A stretch of 64,000 bases of DNA. Source: Faucicola sp902506225. Its GTDB lineage: Bacteria; Pseudomonadota; Gammaproteobacteria; Pseudomonadales; Moraxellaceae. The stretch spans positions 62,001 to 126,000 of the forward strand of contig LR733345.1 in the NCBI GenBank assembly GCA_902506225.1, in the 5' to 3' direction. Of this stretch, positions 17,119-25,784 are shown one piece after another. Made by a program: the position numbers and the translations under genes. A model generated the notes under the pieces. The model had not been told where the DNA came from, did no database searches, and saw only the letters and a list, made by a program, of their open reading frames with translations. Within the stretch, counting starts at the first letter, position 1, and every line of letters starts with the position of its first letter.

Positions 17119-17203
17119 CTATGTGAGCTAGAGGATACGTGAGCGAAAGCTTCCACCTTTAGTATAGTAAAACACCTGTCATTTTGGCAGGTGTTTTGCT
17201 TTT
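17119..17203 (+). ncRNA. Candidate structured small RNA, possibly regulator/antitoxin of the Abi gene
   Basis: An approximately 85-base transcript is predicted between a consensus promoter (17085-17113) and an intrinsic terminator (17169-17203). Nested complementary segments: 17117-17123 (TACTATG) with 17163-17169 (TATAGTA), 17128-17134 (CTAGAGG) with 17156-17162 (CCTTTAG, two G-U), and a central AGC-GAAA-GCT hairpin with a GNRA loop (17042-17051 in offset terms: 17142-17151). It contains no credible ORF. It is complementary to the region that should hold the Abi mRNA leader. Identity with a known RNA family could not be tested. Confidence 0.55.
17169..17203. terminator. Bidirectional intrinsic terminator (small RNA and hemN)
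   Basis: AAAACACCTG (17169-17178) pairs perfectly with CAGGTGTTTT (17188-17197). Rightward the stem is followed by GC then five T. Leftward it ends in TTTT just past the hemN stop, so it can serve both strands. Confidence 0.85.
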
Positions 17204-17207
17204 TATG

Positions 17208-18686
17208 CTATATCACCTTACTAAAGCGATTGCCTTCTTTACTCGCCAAATAAGTATCAAATACCATTGCTACATTGCGTCCAAGCAGTCGCCCTTTTGG
17301 TAGCACCCGAATCCCTTTAGCATCCATATCAACGAGTTTATCCGCTTGCATCTCGCCCAGTTGGCGGATTTCATCAATAAAATAGGTCATCGGGTCAATA
17401 CTAAAACGCGCATTCACATCCTTAAAATCAATATAATCATGGCATAGCAGATTCATAATCACATAACGGCGCAGCAAATCAGGCAAGCGCGCAGAAATCA
17501 CCTTCACCGCAGGCAATTTTCCTGCATTGATGAGATTTTGATAATCGCTTAAATCCGTTGGATTTTGCAAAATATGCAGACCGATTTGGCTAATCGACGA
17601 CACCCCAAACCCCAGCAAATCACAATTACCATGCGTGGTATACCCTTGAAAATTGCGGTGTAATTTGCCCTCACGTTGGGCAATCGCCAGCTCATCATCA
17701 GGTTTGGCAAAGTGGTCAATGCCGATATATTGATAGCCTGCGTCAGTCAGGGCATGGATAGTATTACCGAGCATGGTCAATTTGTCGGCAGGGCTTGGCA
17801 AATCCGCTTCATTAATCTGACGCTGACCTTTAAATCGCTCTGGTAAATGGGCATAGTTAAAAACAGACAGACGGTCTGGCGAGATAGCGATGATGCGCTC
17901 AACCGTATTGCGCATGCTATCCACCGTTTGGTGCGGCAACCCATAAATCAAGTCAATATTGATAGAATGAAACCCGAGGCGGCGAGCTTCCGTCATCACG
18001 CCTCGAATCATTTCTTCTGACTGCACGCGATTGACGGCAATTTGTACTTTTTCTTGCAAATCCTGCACACCAAAGCTCACCCGATTAAACCCAAGTCCAC
18101 GCAATATCTCAAGCGTGGTCGGGCGCAATTCTCGCGGGTCAATTTCAATCGAATAATCAGCGGTAGGTTTATCACTAAAAGTAAATTGGGTTTGCAAAAA
18201 GTTCCACAATTTGACCAGTTCATCATCGGTCAAAAAGGTGGGTGTGCCGCCGCCAAAATGCACTTGCTCGACAATAGGGTCCCCTTGCATCAAGCTGCGT
18301 TTATGCCGAATTTCGGCAAAAAGATACGCTAAATAGTCGCCTGAATCACTGTTTTTCTTGGTGATGATTTTATTGCAGCCGCAGTAATAGCACAGGTGGC
18401 GACAAAATGGGATGTGAAAATACAAAGACACTGGCACCCGTGGGTCTTTTTCTGCCAAAACGCGGGCTTCCATGCCGTCAGCAATCGGGACAAATTCTAG
18501 TGCGGTTGGGTACGAGGTATAGCGGGGACCTGAGCGGTTGTATTTATTGATGATAGCTTCATTAAATAAATGGGTTTGGGTCGTGTAGCTACGATTGGCA
18601 TTGGCATACGGATTTTCGATGATTTCGACAGGACGGTCAAAAGTGGGCAGTTCACTGTCAGATAAAGGGCGAGTTTGGTCTGTCAT
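17208..18686 (-). CDS. hemN: Oxygen-independent coproporphyrinogen III oxidase
   Basis: A radical-SAM enzyme of anaerobic heme synthesis that decarboxylates coproporphyrinogen III to protoporphyrinogen IX. The [4Fe-4S] cluster motif is HIPFCRHLCYYCGCNK with Cys95, Cys99 and Cys102, plus Cys104. The SAM-site GGGTPTFL and the N-terminal YNRSGPRYTSYPTALEF match HemN rather than HemW. At 492 residues it is slightly longer than E. coli HemN because of a ~35-residue N-terminal lead. It is monocistronic, ending at a shared hairpin terminator. No clear FNR palindrome is seen in the upstream gap. Confidence 0.94.
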   Translation of the reverse strand: MTDQTRPLSDSELPTFDRPVEIIENPYANANRSYTTQTHLFNEAIINKYNRSGPRYTSYPTALEFVPIADGMEARVLAEKDPRVPVSLYFHIPFCRHLCYYCGCNKIITKKNSDSGDYLAYLFAEIRHKRSLMQGDPIVEQVHFGGGTPTFLTDDELVKLWNFLQTQFTFSDKPTADYSIEIDPRELRPTTLEILRGLGFNRVSFGVQDLQEKVQIAVNRVQSEEMIRGVMTEARRLGFHSINIDLIYGLPHQTVDSMRNTVERIIAISPDRLSVFNYAHLPERFKGQRQINEADLPSPADKLTMLGNTIHALTDAGYQYIGIDHFAKPDDELAIAQREGKLHRNFQGYTTHGNCDLLGFGVSSISQIGLHILQNPTDLSDYQNLINAGKLPAVKVISARLPDLLRRYVIMNLLCHDYIDFKDVNARFSIDPMTYFIDEIRQLGEMQADKLVDMDAKGIRVLPKGRLLGRNVAMVFDTYLASKEGNRFSKVI

Positions 18687-18894
18687 AATAGTCTCGTATA
18701 GCGTGTAGCATAAAATTCTCGGAATATTGGTTGTGATTATACCATAGTCATCCCAGATAGCCGATGATGAGAAAGCAGATGAATTATGCTATGATTTAGC
18801 CGTTTTTTATCAAAAATTGTCTAGTTGCTGCCATAAAAAAACTGCCTGTCTTGTGTCAAGGTAGCCGCCAAGTGGTTGGAAAAGGATTTTAAAA

Positions 18895-20388
18895 ATGTCG
18901 TTTGCTCAAGTATATACGCGCTCGGTGGTAGGTTTAAACGCGCCAAGCGTGATGGTTGAAGTACATTTATCGCAAGGATTGCCTGCAGTCACCATGGTCG
19001 GCTTACCTGAAGCAGCGGTACGCGAGAGTAAAGATAGGGTGCGCTCTGCCATTATCAACTCGGGTTTTCAATTTCCCAATCGCAGATTAACTATCAACCT
19101 TGCGCCCGCGGATTTACCCAAAGATGGCGCACGGCTTGATTTACCCATTGCTATAGGCATCTTGGCAGCGAGTGGTCAAATTGATGAAACCGTGCTTGCG
19201 CAGTACGAGTTTATTGGCGAATTGGCGCTCAATGGCGATTTACGAGGCATTGCTGGGGCGTTGGCAGTATCGCGTGCACTCAAGGCAGACCAGCGCATCT
19301 TGATTGTTCCCAAAGACAATGCCGATGAAGCGGTCAAAGTCGAGGGCGTGAGGGTGTTGCAAGCCGATACCCTCAAAGCTGTGTGCCAACACTTGATGAA
19401 TGAGCAACAACTCAGCCAAGCCGAGCATAAGACATCCTACCAATCAGCCAATTACATGCTTGATTTAGCCGATGTCAAAGGACAACACCAAGCTAGACGT
19501 GCGCTAGAGATTGCGGCAGCAGGCGGACATTCGCTACTATTTTGTGGCTCACCTGGGACAGGCAAAACCTTGATGGCATCTCGCCTACCCACCATTTTGC
19601 CACCGCTCAACGACCATGAAGCACTCGAAGTTGCCAGTATTTACTCGATTGCCAACAGTGATTATGACTACGGCACACGCCCTTTTCGCCAAGTCCATCA
19701 TACTACTTCAGCGGTGGCGCTCGTGGGGGGTGGCTCCTCGCCCAAACCCGGTGAAATCACGCTCGCCAATCGGGGGGTGTTATTTTTGGATGAGATTCCA
19801 GAGTTTGATCGCAAGGTGCTTGAGGTACTCAGACAGCCCATCGAGAACAAAGAAATTGTCATCAGCCGTGCCAACTCTCAAGTACGCTTTCCCGCCAATT
19901 TTCAGCTGGTAGCAGCGATGAATCCCTGCCCCTGTGGCTACTATGGGGATAAATCAGGTCGCTGCCAGTGCCGACCTGAGCAAATCAAACGCTATCAAGA
20001 AAAGCTATCAGGACCTTTGCTTGACCGTATTGATTTGCATATTACCGTGCCTGCCCTGCCTGCCAGTGATTTGCAGTCAGCACAGAGGGGTGAGTCTTCT
20101 GCGGTAGTGCGTGAGCGGGTGATACAAGCCTATCAGCGTCAGCAAACCAGACAGGGCAAAGCCAATAATGAACTCTCCCCCAGTGAACTTGACCAATTTG
20201 CGCCGCTTGGCGATGCAGAAAGTCGTATTTTGGCAATGGCACAAAGTCGGCTGAATCTGTCCGCGCGCGGCTATCATCGCGTCCTTCGCGTCGCCCGCAC
20301 GATTGCGGACTTGGCAGGTAGTGACAATATTCAGACACCGCATTTAACTGAGGCATTAAGTTACCGTAGTCAATTAACGAATGCCTAA
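18895..20388 (+). CDS. comM: YifB/ComM-family Mg-chelatase-like AAA ATPase
   Basis: A hexameric helicase-type ATPase. In competent bacteria ComM drives branch migration during natural transformation. Domain order: N-terminal Lon-like ChlI fold (VGLPEAAVRESKDRVRSA), Walker A LLFCGSPGTGKTLMA, Walker B VLFLDEIPEF, and a zinc-finger-like CPCGYYGDKSGRCQCRPEQI. The C-terminal region ends in the helical lid (LNLSARGYHRVLRVARTIADL). At 497 residues it is full length. The SD (GGAAAAGGAT) precedes the ATG. Presence fits a naturally competent Moraxellaceae lineage, though competence is inferred. Confidence 0.92.
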   Translation: MSFAQVYTRSVVGLNAPSVMVEVHLSQGLPAVTMVGLPEAAVRESKDRVRSAIINSGFQFPNRRLTINLAPADLPKDGARLDLPIAIGILAASGQIDETVLAQYEFIGELALNGDLRGIAGALAVSRALKADQRILIVPKDNADEAVKVEGVRVLQADTLKAVCQHLMNEQQLSQAEHKTSYQSANYMLDLADVKGQHQARRALEIAAAGGHSLLFCGSPGTGKTLMASRLPTILPPLNDHEALEVASIYSIANSDYDYGTRPFRQVHHTTSAVALVGGGSSPKPGEITLANRGVLFLDEIPEFDRKVLEVLRQPIENKEIVISRANSQVRFPANFQLVAAMNPCPCGYYGDKSGRCQCRPEQIKRYQEKLSGPLLDRIDLHITVPALPASDLQSAQRGESSAVVRERVIQAYQRQQTRQGKANNELSPSELDQFAPLGDAESRILAMAQSRLNLSARGYHRVLRVARTIADLAGSDNIQTPHLTEALSYRSQLTNA

Positions 20389-20427
20389 TTTTCGTGCTAA
20401 CTCATCATAGAGCAAGATATAGCAAGG

Positions 20428-20988
20428 CTATAAAAACGGATGCTCGCGAAAAAATGTGGGCGGCAGGTTATCGTATTGGGTGTCGTTGACGTATTTGGCT
20501 TCAAACTGTTTTTTTAGCGCTTTGTAGTCCGCATTGGCGCGGCATTCATCCCATTTTTGCTTAAAAATTTTTGCAGATTGGGCTTTGATTTGTGCGGATT
20601 CAAGCTGCTGTGATTGCTGCGGCAATTGCTCACGCCCATGCGCGCCACTTTGTCCTTTTTTAGCGTCAGGGACAGCGCCGTCATATTTTTTGCCCCCTTT
20701 GTGATTGGCATAACGACGCGAGCGCGTATAACCCATTTGGATAAATTTACGCGCCATATCAGCACCGACAAAATCCCCTTGGGCAAGATAGTCCAAAAAC
20801 ATCGCATAGATGGTATCGCTGCTCTCGCGCGCAAGTTGTGGCGTAGCAAATCGCCAATGCGGCAGAATCTCGGATTTATATGGCTCTACCAATAATACCC
20901 CTTGCTCACCGCGCCCCACCCGATACAACGCTGGATGCTCGCGAAAATTCAGCGTGTCAAAGTTAAGATGATAGTTAAACTCGTGCAT
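20428..20988 (-). CDS. DUF4385 family protein
   Basis: A 186-residue protein of the DUF4385 family. Typical blocks are LNFREHPALYRVGRGEQGVLLVEPYKSEILPHWRFATP, then FVGADMARKFIQMGYTRSRRYANHKGGKKY and a terminal FREHPFL. No function is known. It has a high basic content and no membrane segment. It begins inside the last 14 bases of gph on the same strand, so the two are probably co-translated. It is convergent with comM. Confidence 0.82.
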   Translation of the reverse strand: MHEFNYHLNFDTLNFREHPALYRVGRGEQGVLLVEPYKSEILPHWRFATPQLARESSDTIYAMFLDYLAQGDFVGADMARKFIQMGYTRSRRYANHKGGKKYDGAVPDAKKGQSGAHGREQLPQQSQQLESAQIKAQSAKIFKQKWDECRANADYKALKKQFEAKYVNDTQYDNLPPTFFREHPFL

Positions 20989-21709
20989 GACTCAAAAACT
21001 CAGTCAGCGTGGCAAAGTCATCAAACGTATGGGTCGGATGATAATCACGAATATCCTGCCCATAGTTATAGCCGTATGACAACCCAAGCGTATCCATGCC
21101 CGCATTGTGCCCTGCCAAAATATCGTTTTTGGAATCACCAATCATATAGCTTTGAGCGATGCTAAAGCCTAATTGGTCACAGACGTGCAGTAGCGGCATC
21201 GGGTCAGGTTTTTTGGCAGGCAAGCTATCACCACCCAAAATATAAGCAAAAAGGGCTTGCCAACCCAATTTTTCAACAATCGCAGGAACAAAATCAAGAG
21301 GTTTATTGGTGGCGATAGCGAGGGTATAGCCTTGCTCTTTAAGCTCACGTAACCCTTCGCTCACCCCTGCATAGGGCTGGGTTCTGACACAGGTGTTTTG
21401 ATGGTAGTAGTCAAAAAAGAGGGCAAGCGCCTGATTGCTATCGTATTCAGTGAGATTGGGGTCAATGGTTTGTGCGCCTGATAAGGCACGTTGCACCAGT
21501 ACTTTGCCACCATTGCCGACCCAGTTGCGGATGACATTTTCGCTAAAGTTGACTTTGCCAAGCGTGGTTAGCATCGCATTGACGGCGTCCGCCAAATCTG
21601 GGACACTATCAATCAAGGTACCGTCCAAGTCAAAAATAAGTAATGATTTTTGGGTGATATTTTCCCCAGTGGGTGTGGGGAATGGGGTGTTAAGTGATTC
21701 GCTAGACAT
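20975..21709 (-). CDS. gph: Phosphoglycolate phosphatase (HAD family)
   Basis: A HAD-superfamily phosphatase of 244 residues that removes 2-phosphoglycolate, a by-product of DNA repair and oxygenation chemistry. Motif I is LLIFDLDGTLIDSVPDL (nucleophile Asp), motif II IATNK, motif III Lys in PAKKPDPMPL and motif IV YMIGDSKNDILAG. The cap domain sits after motif I. I chose ATG 21709 because AGGAAACACC precedes it; a longer read to 21766 lacks such support. It overlaps the DUF4385 gene downstream by 14 bases. Related HAD phosphatases cannot be fully excluded. Confidence 0.88.
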   Translation of the reverse strand: MSSESLNTPFPTPTGENITQKSLLIFDLDGTLIDSVPDLADAVNAMLTTLGKVNFSENVIRNWVGNGGKVLVQRALSGAQTIDPNLTEYDSNQALALFFDYYHQNTCVRTQPYAGVSEGLRELKEQGYTLAIATNKPLDFVPAIVEKLGWQALFAYILGGDSLPAKKPDPMPLLHVCDQLGFSIAQSYMIGDSKNDILAGHNAGMDTLGLSYGYNYGQDIRDYHPTHTFDDFATLTEFLSHARV

Positions 21710-21848
21710 GGTGTTTCCTATCGTTTTTGTCACCAAAGTTGATAGGCTACAGTGTAGCAGAATCACTTAAAATTACCATGCAGCCGTCCATTAAAATAAC
21801 CTAACCCTGACAACCAATTCCGGCTCAAAGCAGATTTGACTAAAAACG

Positions 21849-22619
21849 TTAGTTTTCGCCACTGCTCGGTTGATAATCTAGTGAGGCATCATTGATTTCA
21901 TTGCCAGCTGCGGGATTCAGCGCGCTGTCCTTTTTGGCACCCAGTTTTTGATAACGCACATCTTCACCGGTAATACAAAAAATCAATTGCTCAGCGATAT
22001 TACGCGCATGCGCACCAATACGCTCTATCGAACGCAGCACCCATAAAATATCAATGACTTTTGCGACATAGCGACCATCTTCCATGATGTAGGTCATCAT
22101 CGCACGTGACGCGGATTTGTACATCGCATCAATTTCACTATCCTGCTCTATCACTTGATAAGCGCCTGTCGCATCAAACTTGGCAAAAGCTTCTAGCGCA
22201 TTTTTTAGCATCATCTGCACAAAATTACCCATTTGATGCGCTTCATGATACCCAATCGGTGATTGACCTTCACGGGTGGCACGGCGCGCCATCTTGGCGA
22301 TTTTTTTGGCTTCATCACCAATACGCTCAATGTCAGCACCGCATTTGCTCACTGCCATGATTAGGCGTAAGTCGGTGGCGGCAGGTTGACGACGTGCCAA
22401 TACTTTGACCACCAAATCATCTAGCTGCTGCTCAGTAAAGTTGATTTCTTTATCACCATCAATGACATCTTCGGCAAGCGCCACATCACTTTTTACCAAA
22501 GATTCAATTGCTTTGGTGAGATTGGCTTCTGCCATGCCACCCATTTTTAAAAATAAATTGACCAAGTTTTGTAAATCTTGGTCATAACTTTTTGATAAAT
22601 GCTCACCAATTAAATTCAT
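21849..22619 (-). CDS. phoU: Phosphate transport regulator PhoU
   Basis: A negative regulator linking the PstSCAB transporter to PhoR/PhoB signalling. At 256 residues it shows the duplicated three-helix PhoU bundle: LVNLFLKMGGMAEANLTKAIESLVKSD, DIERIGDEAKKIAKMARR in the first half and SIERIGAHARNIAEQLIF in the second. The E/D-x-x-R-I-G-D metal-binding motifs are present in both halves. It has a short disordered tail. Unusually it is separate from pstCAB, being divergent from pstS with a shared ~330-base gap. Confidence 0.95.
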   Translation of the reverse strand: MNLIGEHLSKSYDQDLQNLVNLFLKMGGMAEANLTKAIESLVKSDVALAEDVIDGDKEINFTEQQLDDLVVKVLARRQPAATDLRLIMAVSKCGADIERIGDEAKKIAKMARRATREGQSPIGYHEAHQMGNFVQMMLKNALEAFAKFDATGAYQVIEQDSEIDAMYKSASRAMMTYIMEDGRYVAKVIDILWVLRSIERIGAHARNIAEQLIFCITGEDVRYQKLGAKKDSALNPAAGNEINDASLDYQPSSGEN

Positions 22620-22783
22620 ATTTCCCTTCCTAACTCATGGATTGTGACTCATGGACTGTGCAAAATTGTTATTAAAAAAGCCGTTAAAGAAAAGCTAACT
22701 ATAACTAAAAATTACGACAAAATGATGAAAAATAGCGCGACTATTCGCTGATATTGCATCATACAAACCTAACAAAGATTTCA

Positions 22784-22839
22784 ATGTCATCAAACTTTAA
22801 CATAACCGTAACAGGTTTGACATTTTGTTACATTAATAT
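22784..22839 (+). promoter_or_regulatory. PhoB-type repeat array and -10 of pstS
   Basis: Seven-base half-sites recur every 11 bases: ATGTCAT (22784), CTTTAAC (22795), CCGTAAC (22806) and TTGACAT (22817-22823). This resembles two adjacent Pho boxes (consensus CTGTCAT-N4-CTGTCAT). A TAATAT -10 follows ten bases later (22834-22839), the usual geometry at PhoB-activated promoters. Individual half-sites match only in part. Confidence 0.55.
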
Positions 22840-22953
22840 GGCAACAATTTTTCAGCTTTGGGTGATTTAAAACGCGACATATTGGTTGGCGACTCCCAAG
22901 CTAATTTCCCATCTTCCCTGACAATCATCTTATTTGTCCATCAAGGAATTCTT

Positions 22954-23958
22954 ATGAAACTATCACATTTAATCGTCAGTGTGGCGTTAGCTGCTGTAGG
23001 CGTACAAGCCAATGCTGTCAACATCACAGGTGCGGGTGCAACCTTCCCACAACCTGTTTACTCAAAATGGGCAGGCGCGTATCAAAAAGCCACGGGTAAC
23101 CAAATCAACTACCAAGGTATCGGTTCTTCTGGCGGCATCAAACAAATCCAAGCAAAAACGGTTGATTTCGGTGCCACTGATGCGCCAATGAGCCCAGCAG
23201 AGCTTAACGCAAGTGGTTTAGTACAGTTCCCAGCCGTTATCGGTGGTGTTGTACCTGTGGTTAACATCGCTGGCGTAAAACCAGGTCAATTAAGACTATC
23301 GGGCGCCGTCCTTGCTGACATCTATATGGGTAAAATCAACAACTGGAGCGATGCGCGTATCAAAGCATTAAACCCAGGCGTTGCACTACCCTCTGCTAAA
23401 ATCACCACGGTTAACCGTTCAGACGGTTCAGGTACCACGCACGTCTTTACAACTTACTTAAGCCAAGTATCAAGCGACTGGAAATCAAAAGTAGGCGCAG
23501 ACAAAACCGTTAAATGGCCCAATGCTGCAGCAAGCGTGGGTGGTAAAGGTAACGAAGGCGTATCAAGCAATGTACAACGTGTTGCCAACTCAATCGGTTA
23601 TGTTGAGTACGCTTATGCAAAACAAAACCGTTTAGCTTATACCCAACTTCAAAACCGCGCGGGTAAATTTGTGATGCCAGACGATTCAACGTTTGCCGCA
23701 GCGTCAAACATTAACTGGGCAAAATATCCTGGTTTTGCAGTGACCATCACTAACATGCCAGCAGCCAACGCATGGCCAATCTCTGCAGCGACTTTCATCC
23801 TTGTACCACGTGCTGGCGGTGCTAAAGCGAAAGAAGCGTTAAAGTTCTTTGATTGGTCATTCAACAATGGTGACGCAATGGCTACTTCTCTTGACTACGT
23901 ACCACTACCAGCAGCAACTAAAGCCGCTGTTCGTAAAGAGTGGACTAAAGTTAAATAG
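22954..23958 (+). CDS. pstS: Phosphate ABC transporter substrate-binding protein
   Basis: Periplasmic high-affinity phosphate-binding protein of 334 residues. ATG 22954 has an AAGGAATTCTT ribosome site and starts a signal peptide ending in ANA|VNITGAGATFPQPVYSKW. Phosphate-ligand blocks are visible: GAGATFPQP, QGIGSSGGIKQIQAKTVDFGATDAPMS and VNRSDGSGTTHVFTTYLS. A longer read to 22858 would destroy the signal peptide. It ends at its own terminator, so pstCAB must lie elsewhere. Phosphate starvation control is inferred from the repeat array upstream and from phoU opposite. Confidence 0.94.
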   Translation: MKLSHLIVSVALAAVGVQANAVNITGAGATFPQPVYSKWAGAYQKATGNQINYQGIGSSGGIKQIQAKTVDFGATDAPMSPAELNASGLVQFPAVIGGVVPVVNIAGVKPGQLRLSGAVLADIYMGKINNWSDARIKALNPGVALPSAKITTVNRSDGSGTTHVFTTYLSQVSSDWKSKVGADKTVKWPNAAASVGGKGNEGVSSNVQRVANSIGYVEYAYAKQNRLAYTQLQNRAGKFVMPDDSTFAAASNINWAKYPGFAVTITNMPAANAWPISAATFILVPRAGGAKAKEALKFFDWSFNNGDAMATSLDYVPLPAATKAAVRKEWTKVK

Positions 23959-23988
23959 TCATTTGTGTCACCCTACTAGATTAACTAG

Positions 23989-24012
23989 CCCTGCCGATTG
24001 GTGGGGTTTTTT
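23989..24012 (+). terminator. Intrinsic terminator of pstS
   Basis: CCCTGCC (23989-23995) pairs with GGTGGGG (24000-24006, two G-U pairs) around a GATT loop, followed by six T. Confidence 0.75.
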
Positions 24013-24039
24013 AGCTTAAAATTTTGCCAAAAAAGAGCG

Positions 24040-25395
24040 TTATATTAGCTGATTATCTAGCACTTTGACTGTGTTATCGGTCAGATTGCCCGCAGCTTTT
24101 TGTAGGTCAATGTAGGCATTTAGATAATCAAAATATGCATTAATCAAATCGCGTTTGGCAGCGTGATATTGGCGCTCTGCCAGTAATGTATCCACCATCG
24201 AGCGCACCCCCAAATCATAGCCTGTTTTTGACGCTTGGGCGACGCGGCGATTGGCCTCCACCGCAATTTGCTGGGCTTTAATCGTGGCACGCTGTGCGAC
24301 CAAATTTAGATACGCTTGGCTAGTCTGAGTCATCGCGGCTTGGTGCACATAGGCAAGGCGACTTTTTGCTGCTTGCGCTTGTAGATTCCCTTGCTCAACG
24401 CCTGCGCGTGTCCGCCCACCGGTATAAAACGGGAAATCCACTTCCACCCCAAAGCTATAATTGGTGCCATCAATAGCGCTTTGGTTATTATGGGTATAAT
24501 CTTGCCACCCCACATTGCCTACCAAATCGACACGGGGGTAGAGATTGGCTTTGAGATAATCGACTTGTTTGTTGGCAATCGCCACTTGGGTTTGTGCTAG
24601 CTGAATATCGAGATTATTATTTTGTGACTGCTGCATCCAGTTTTCGATACTTTGACTTGCCACGAGATTCAAATCAGGCGGTGACTTGATACTGTCTAGC
24701 TGATTGATTGGTTGACCGGTGAGCAGTGATAACTGCTGTTTGGCATTTACGATTGCCACGTCATTGTTGGCAATAGAGGCGCTGACGCTTTCAAGCCTTG
24801 CACGGCTTTCTTCGGTATCTACCCGCGCCGCTACCCCTTGGGCGAGTCTCGCTTGCATCATGTCATTTTGTGCTTTGAGTGCGGTGAACTCGGCATTGAG
24901 GCTATCCGTCATCGCTTCAGCGCGCAATACATTGAGATAGGCTTTGCTGATTTGCTCGATTAGTTGTTGGTGCTGCTGTAATAGCTGGATGTCATTGGCT
25001 TGACTGGCGAGCACGGCTTTTTCATAGTTTGCCCATTTATCAGCACGAAACAAGGCTTGGCGCAGTCCGATACCAATTTGGCTTGCAGTATTGCCCGTGT
25101 CAGGGATGTTATCGTCTTTGGGATAAAACTGGTTATGTTTGACACTGCCTTGTAGTCCCACTTGCGGCAGCATATCGCCAAACGCTAGCTGCACATTTTT
25201 TTGCGTTGCCAAATAGTCATATTGCTGCCCTGCCCAATTGCCGTTGGTGCGCTGGGCTGCACTATACAACTCCCACAAATCCTTTGCCATCGCGGCTGGA
25301 CTCATGGACATCGACCCTATCAATGACACTGCCATCGCCCCTAACCGCCATCGGGCGCCAGTCGCTTTACGATTCCACCAACTGATACATTCCAT
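24040..25395 (-). CDS. TolC-family outer membrane channel protein
   Basis: An outer-membrane factor of the TolC family (about 451 residues), the exit duct of type I secretion or tripartite efflux. A signal peptide is visible (MAVSLIGSMSMSPAAMA|KDLWELYSAAQ). The mature part shows the duplicated TolC repeat: LQLAFGDMLPQVGLQG-like and LYPRVDLVGNVGW blocks, with alternating helical hairpins rich in Q and A. The ATG at 25395 is my choice; a TTG at 25425 has an AGAGG site and is an alternative. No inner-membrane pump or adaptor genes are adjacent, so it may serve several systems, as E. coli TolC does. Confidence 0.88.
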   Translation of the reverse strand: MECISWWNRKATGARWRLGAMAVSLIGSMSMSPAAMAKDLWELYSAAQRTNGNWAGQQYDYLATQKNVQLAFGDMLPQVGLQGSVKHNQFYPKDDNIPDTGNTASQIGIGLRQALFRADKWANYEKAVLASQANDIQLLQQHQQLIEQISKAYLNVLRAEAMTDSLNAEFTALKAQNDMMQARLAQGVAARVDTEESRARLESVSASIANNDVAIVNAKQQLSLLTGQPINQLDSIKSPPDLNLVASQSIENWMQQSQNNNLDIQLAQTQVAIANKQVDYLKANLYPRVDLVGNVGWQDYTHNNQSAIDGTNYSFGVEVDFPFYTGGRTRAGVEQGNLQAQAAKSRLAYVHQAAMTQTSQAYLNLVAQRATIKAQQIAVEANRRVAQASKTGYDLGVRSMVDTLLAERQYHAAKRDLINAYFDYLNAYIDLQKAAGNLTDNTVKVLDNQLI

Positions 25396-25548
25396 ATCAA
25401 TAATTACAACATTTTCAACAACCAAGGAGCCTCTATCATACCGATAGTTGTCAAAAAAATCAGTAATTTAGTTGAGTAAATCATCGGTACAAAATGGCTA
25501 AAAATCTATTAGGTAAACCTGTGAGTTTTTGTTAATATGGAGGTATTG

Positions 25549-25633
25549 ACTCGGGGTGCAGTTGGGTGACATACCAACGGCTGAGACATACCCGTCGAAC
25601 CTGACACGGTTAATACCGTTGTAGGGAAGTCGT
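25549..25633 (+). promoter_or_regulatory. TPP riboswitch (THI element)
   Basis: The conserved thiamine pyrophosphate aptamer: a 5' TCGGGGTGC segment, the pyrimidine-sensor ACGGCTGAGAC-ATACCCGT-GAACCTGA core and the closing GTAGGGAAGTCG. It lies about 150 bases ahead of thiC, whose expression it should repress when TPP is abundant. The segment between aptamer and thiC contains T-rich tandem repeats rather than an obvious classic terminator. Confidence 0.93.
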
Positions 25634-25653
25634 CTATTAGGTTAGTTAGACCA

Positions 25654-25720
25654 ATATTTTTCTAGAATCAGCCTTTTACTAGAACCAGTTTTTTCTAGAA
25701 TCAGTTTTTTTAGAAACAGT
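25654..25720 (+). repeat. Tandem 16-17 base repeats in the thiC leader
   Basis: CTAGAATCAG (25662), CTAGAACCAG (25679), CTAGAATCAG (25695) and a degenerate TAGAAACAG (25711) recur at 16-17 base spacing separated by T-runs. They lie between the riboswitch aptamer and thiC and would be transcribed. Confidence 0.7.
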
Positions 25721-25784
25721 CACACTCACCTATCTTCGCCCGAGTCCAGCAAACCATAACTTCATAACATAACATGGACTCGCT

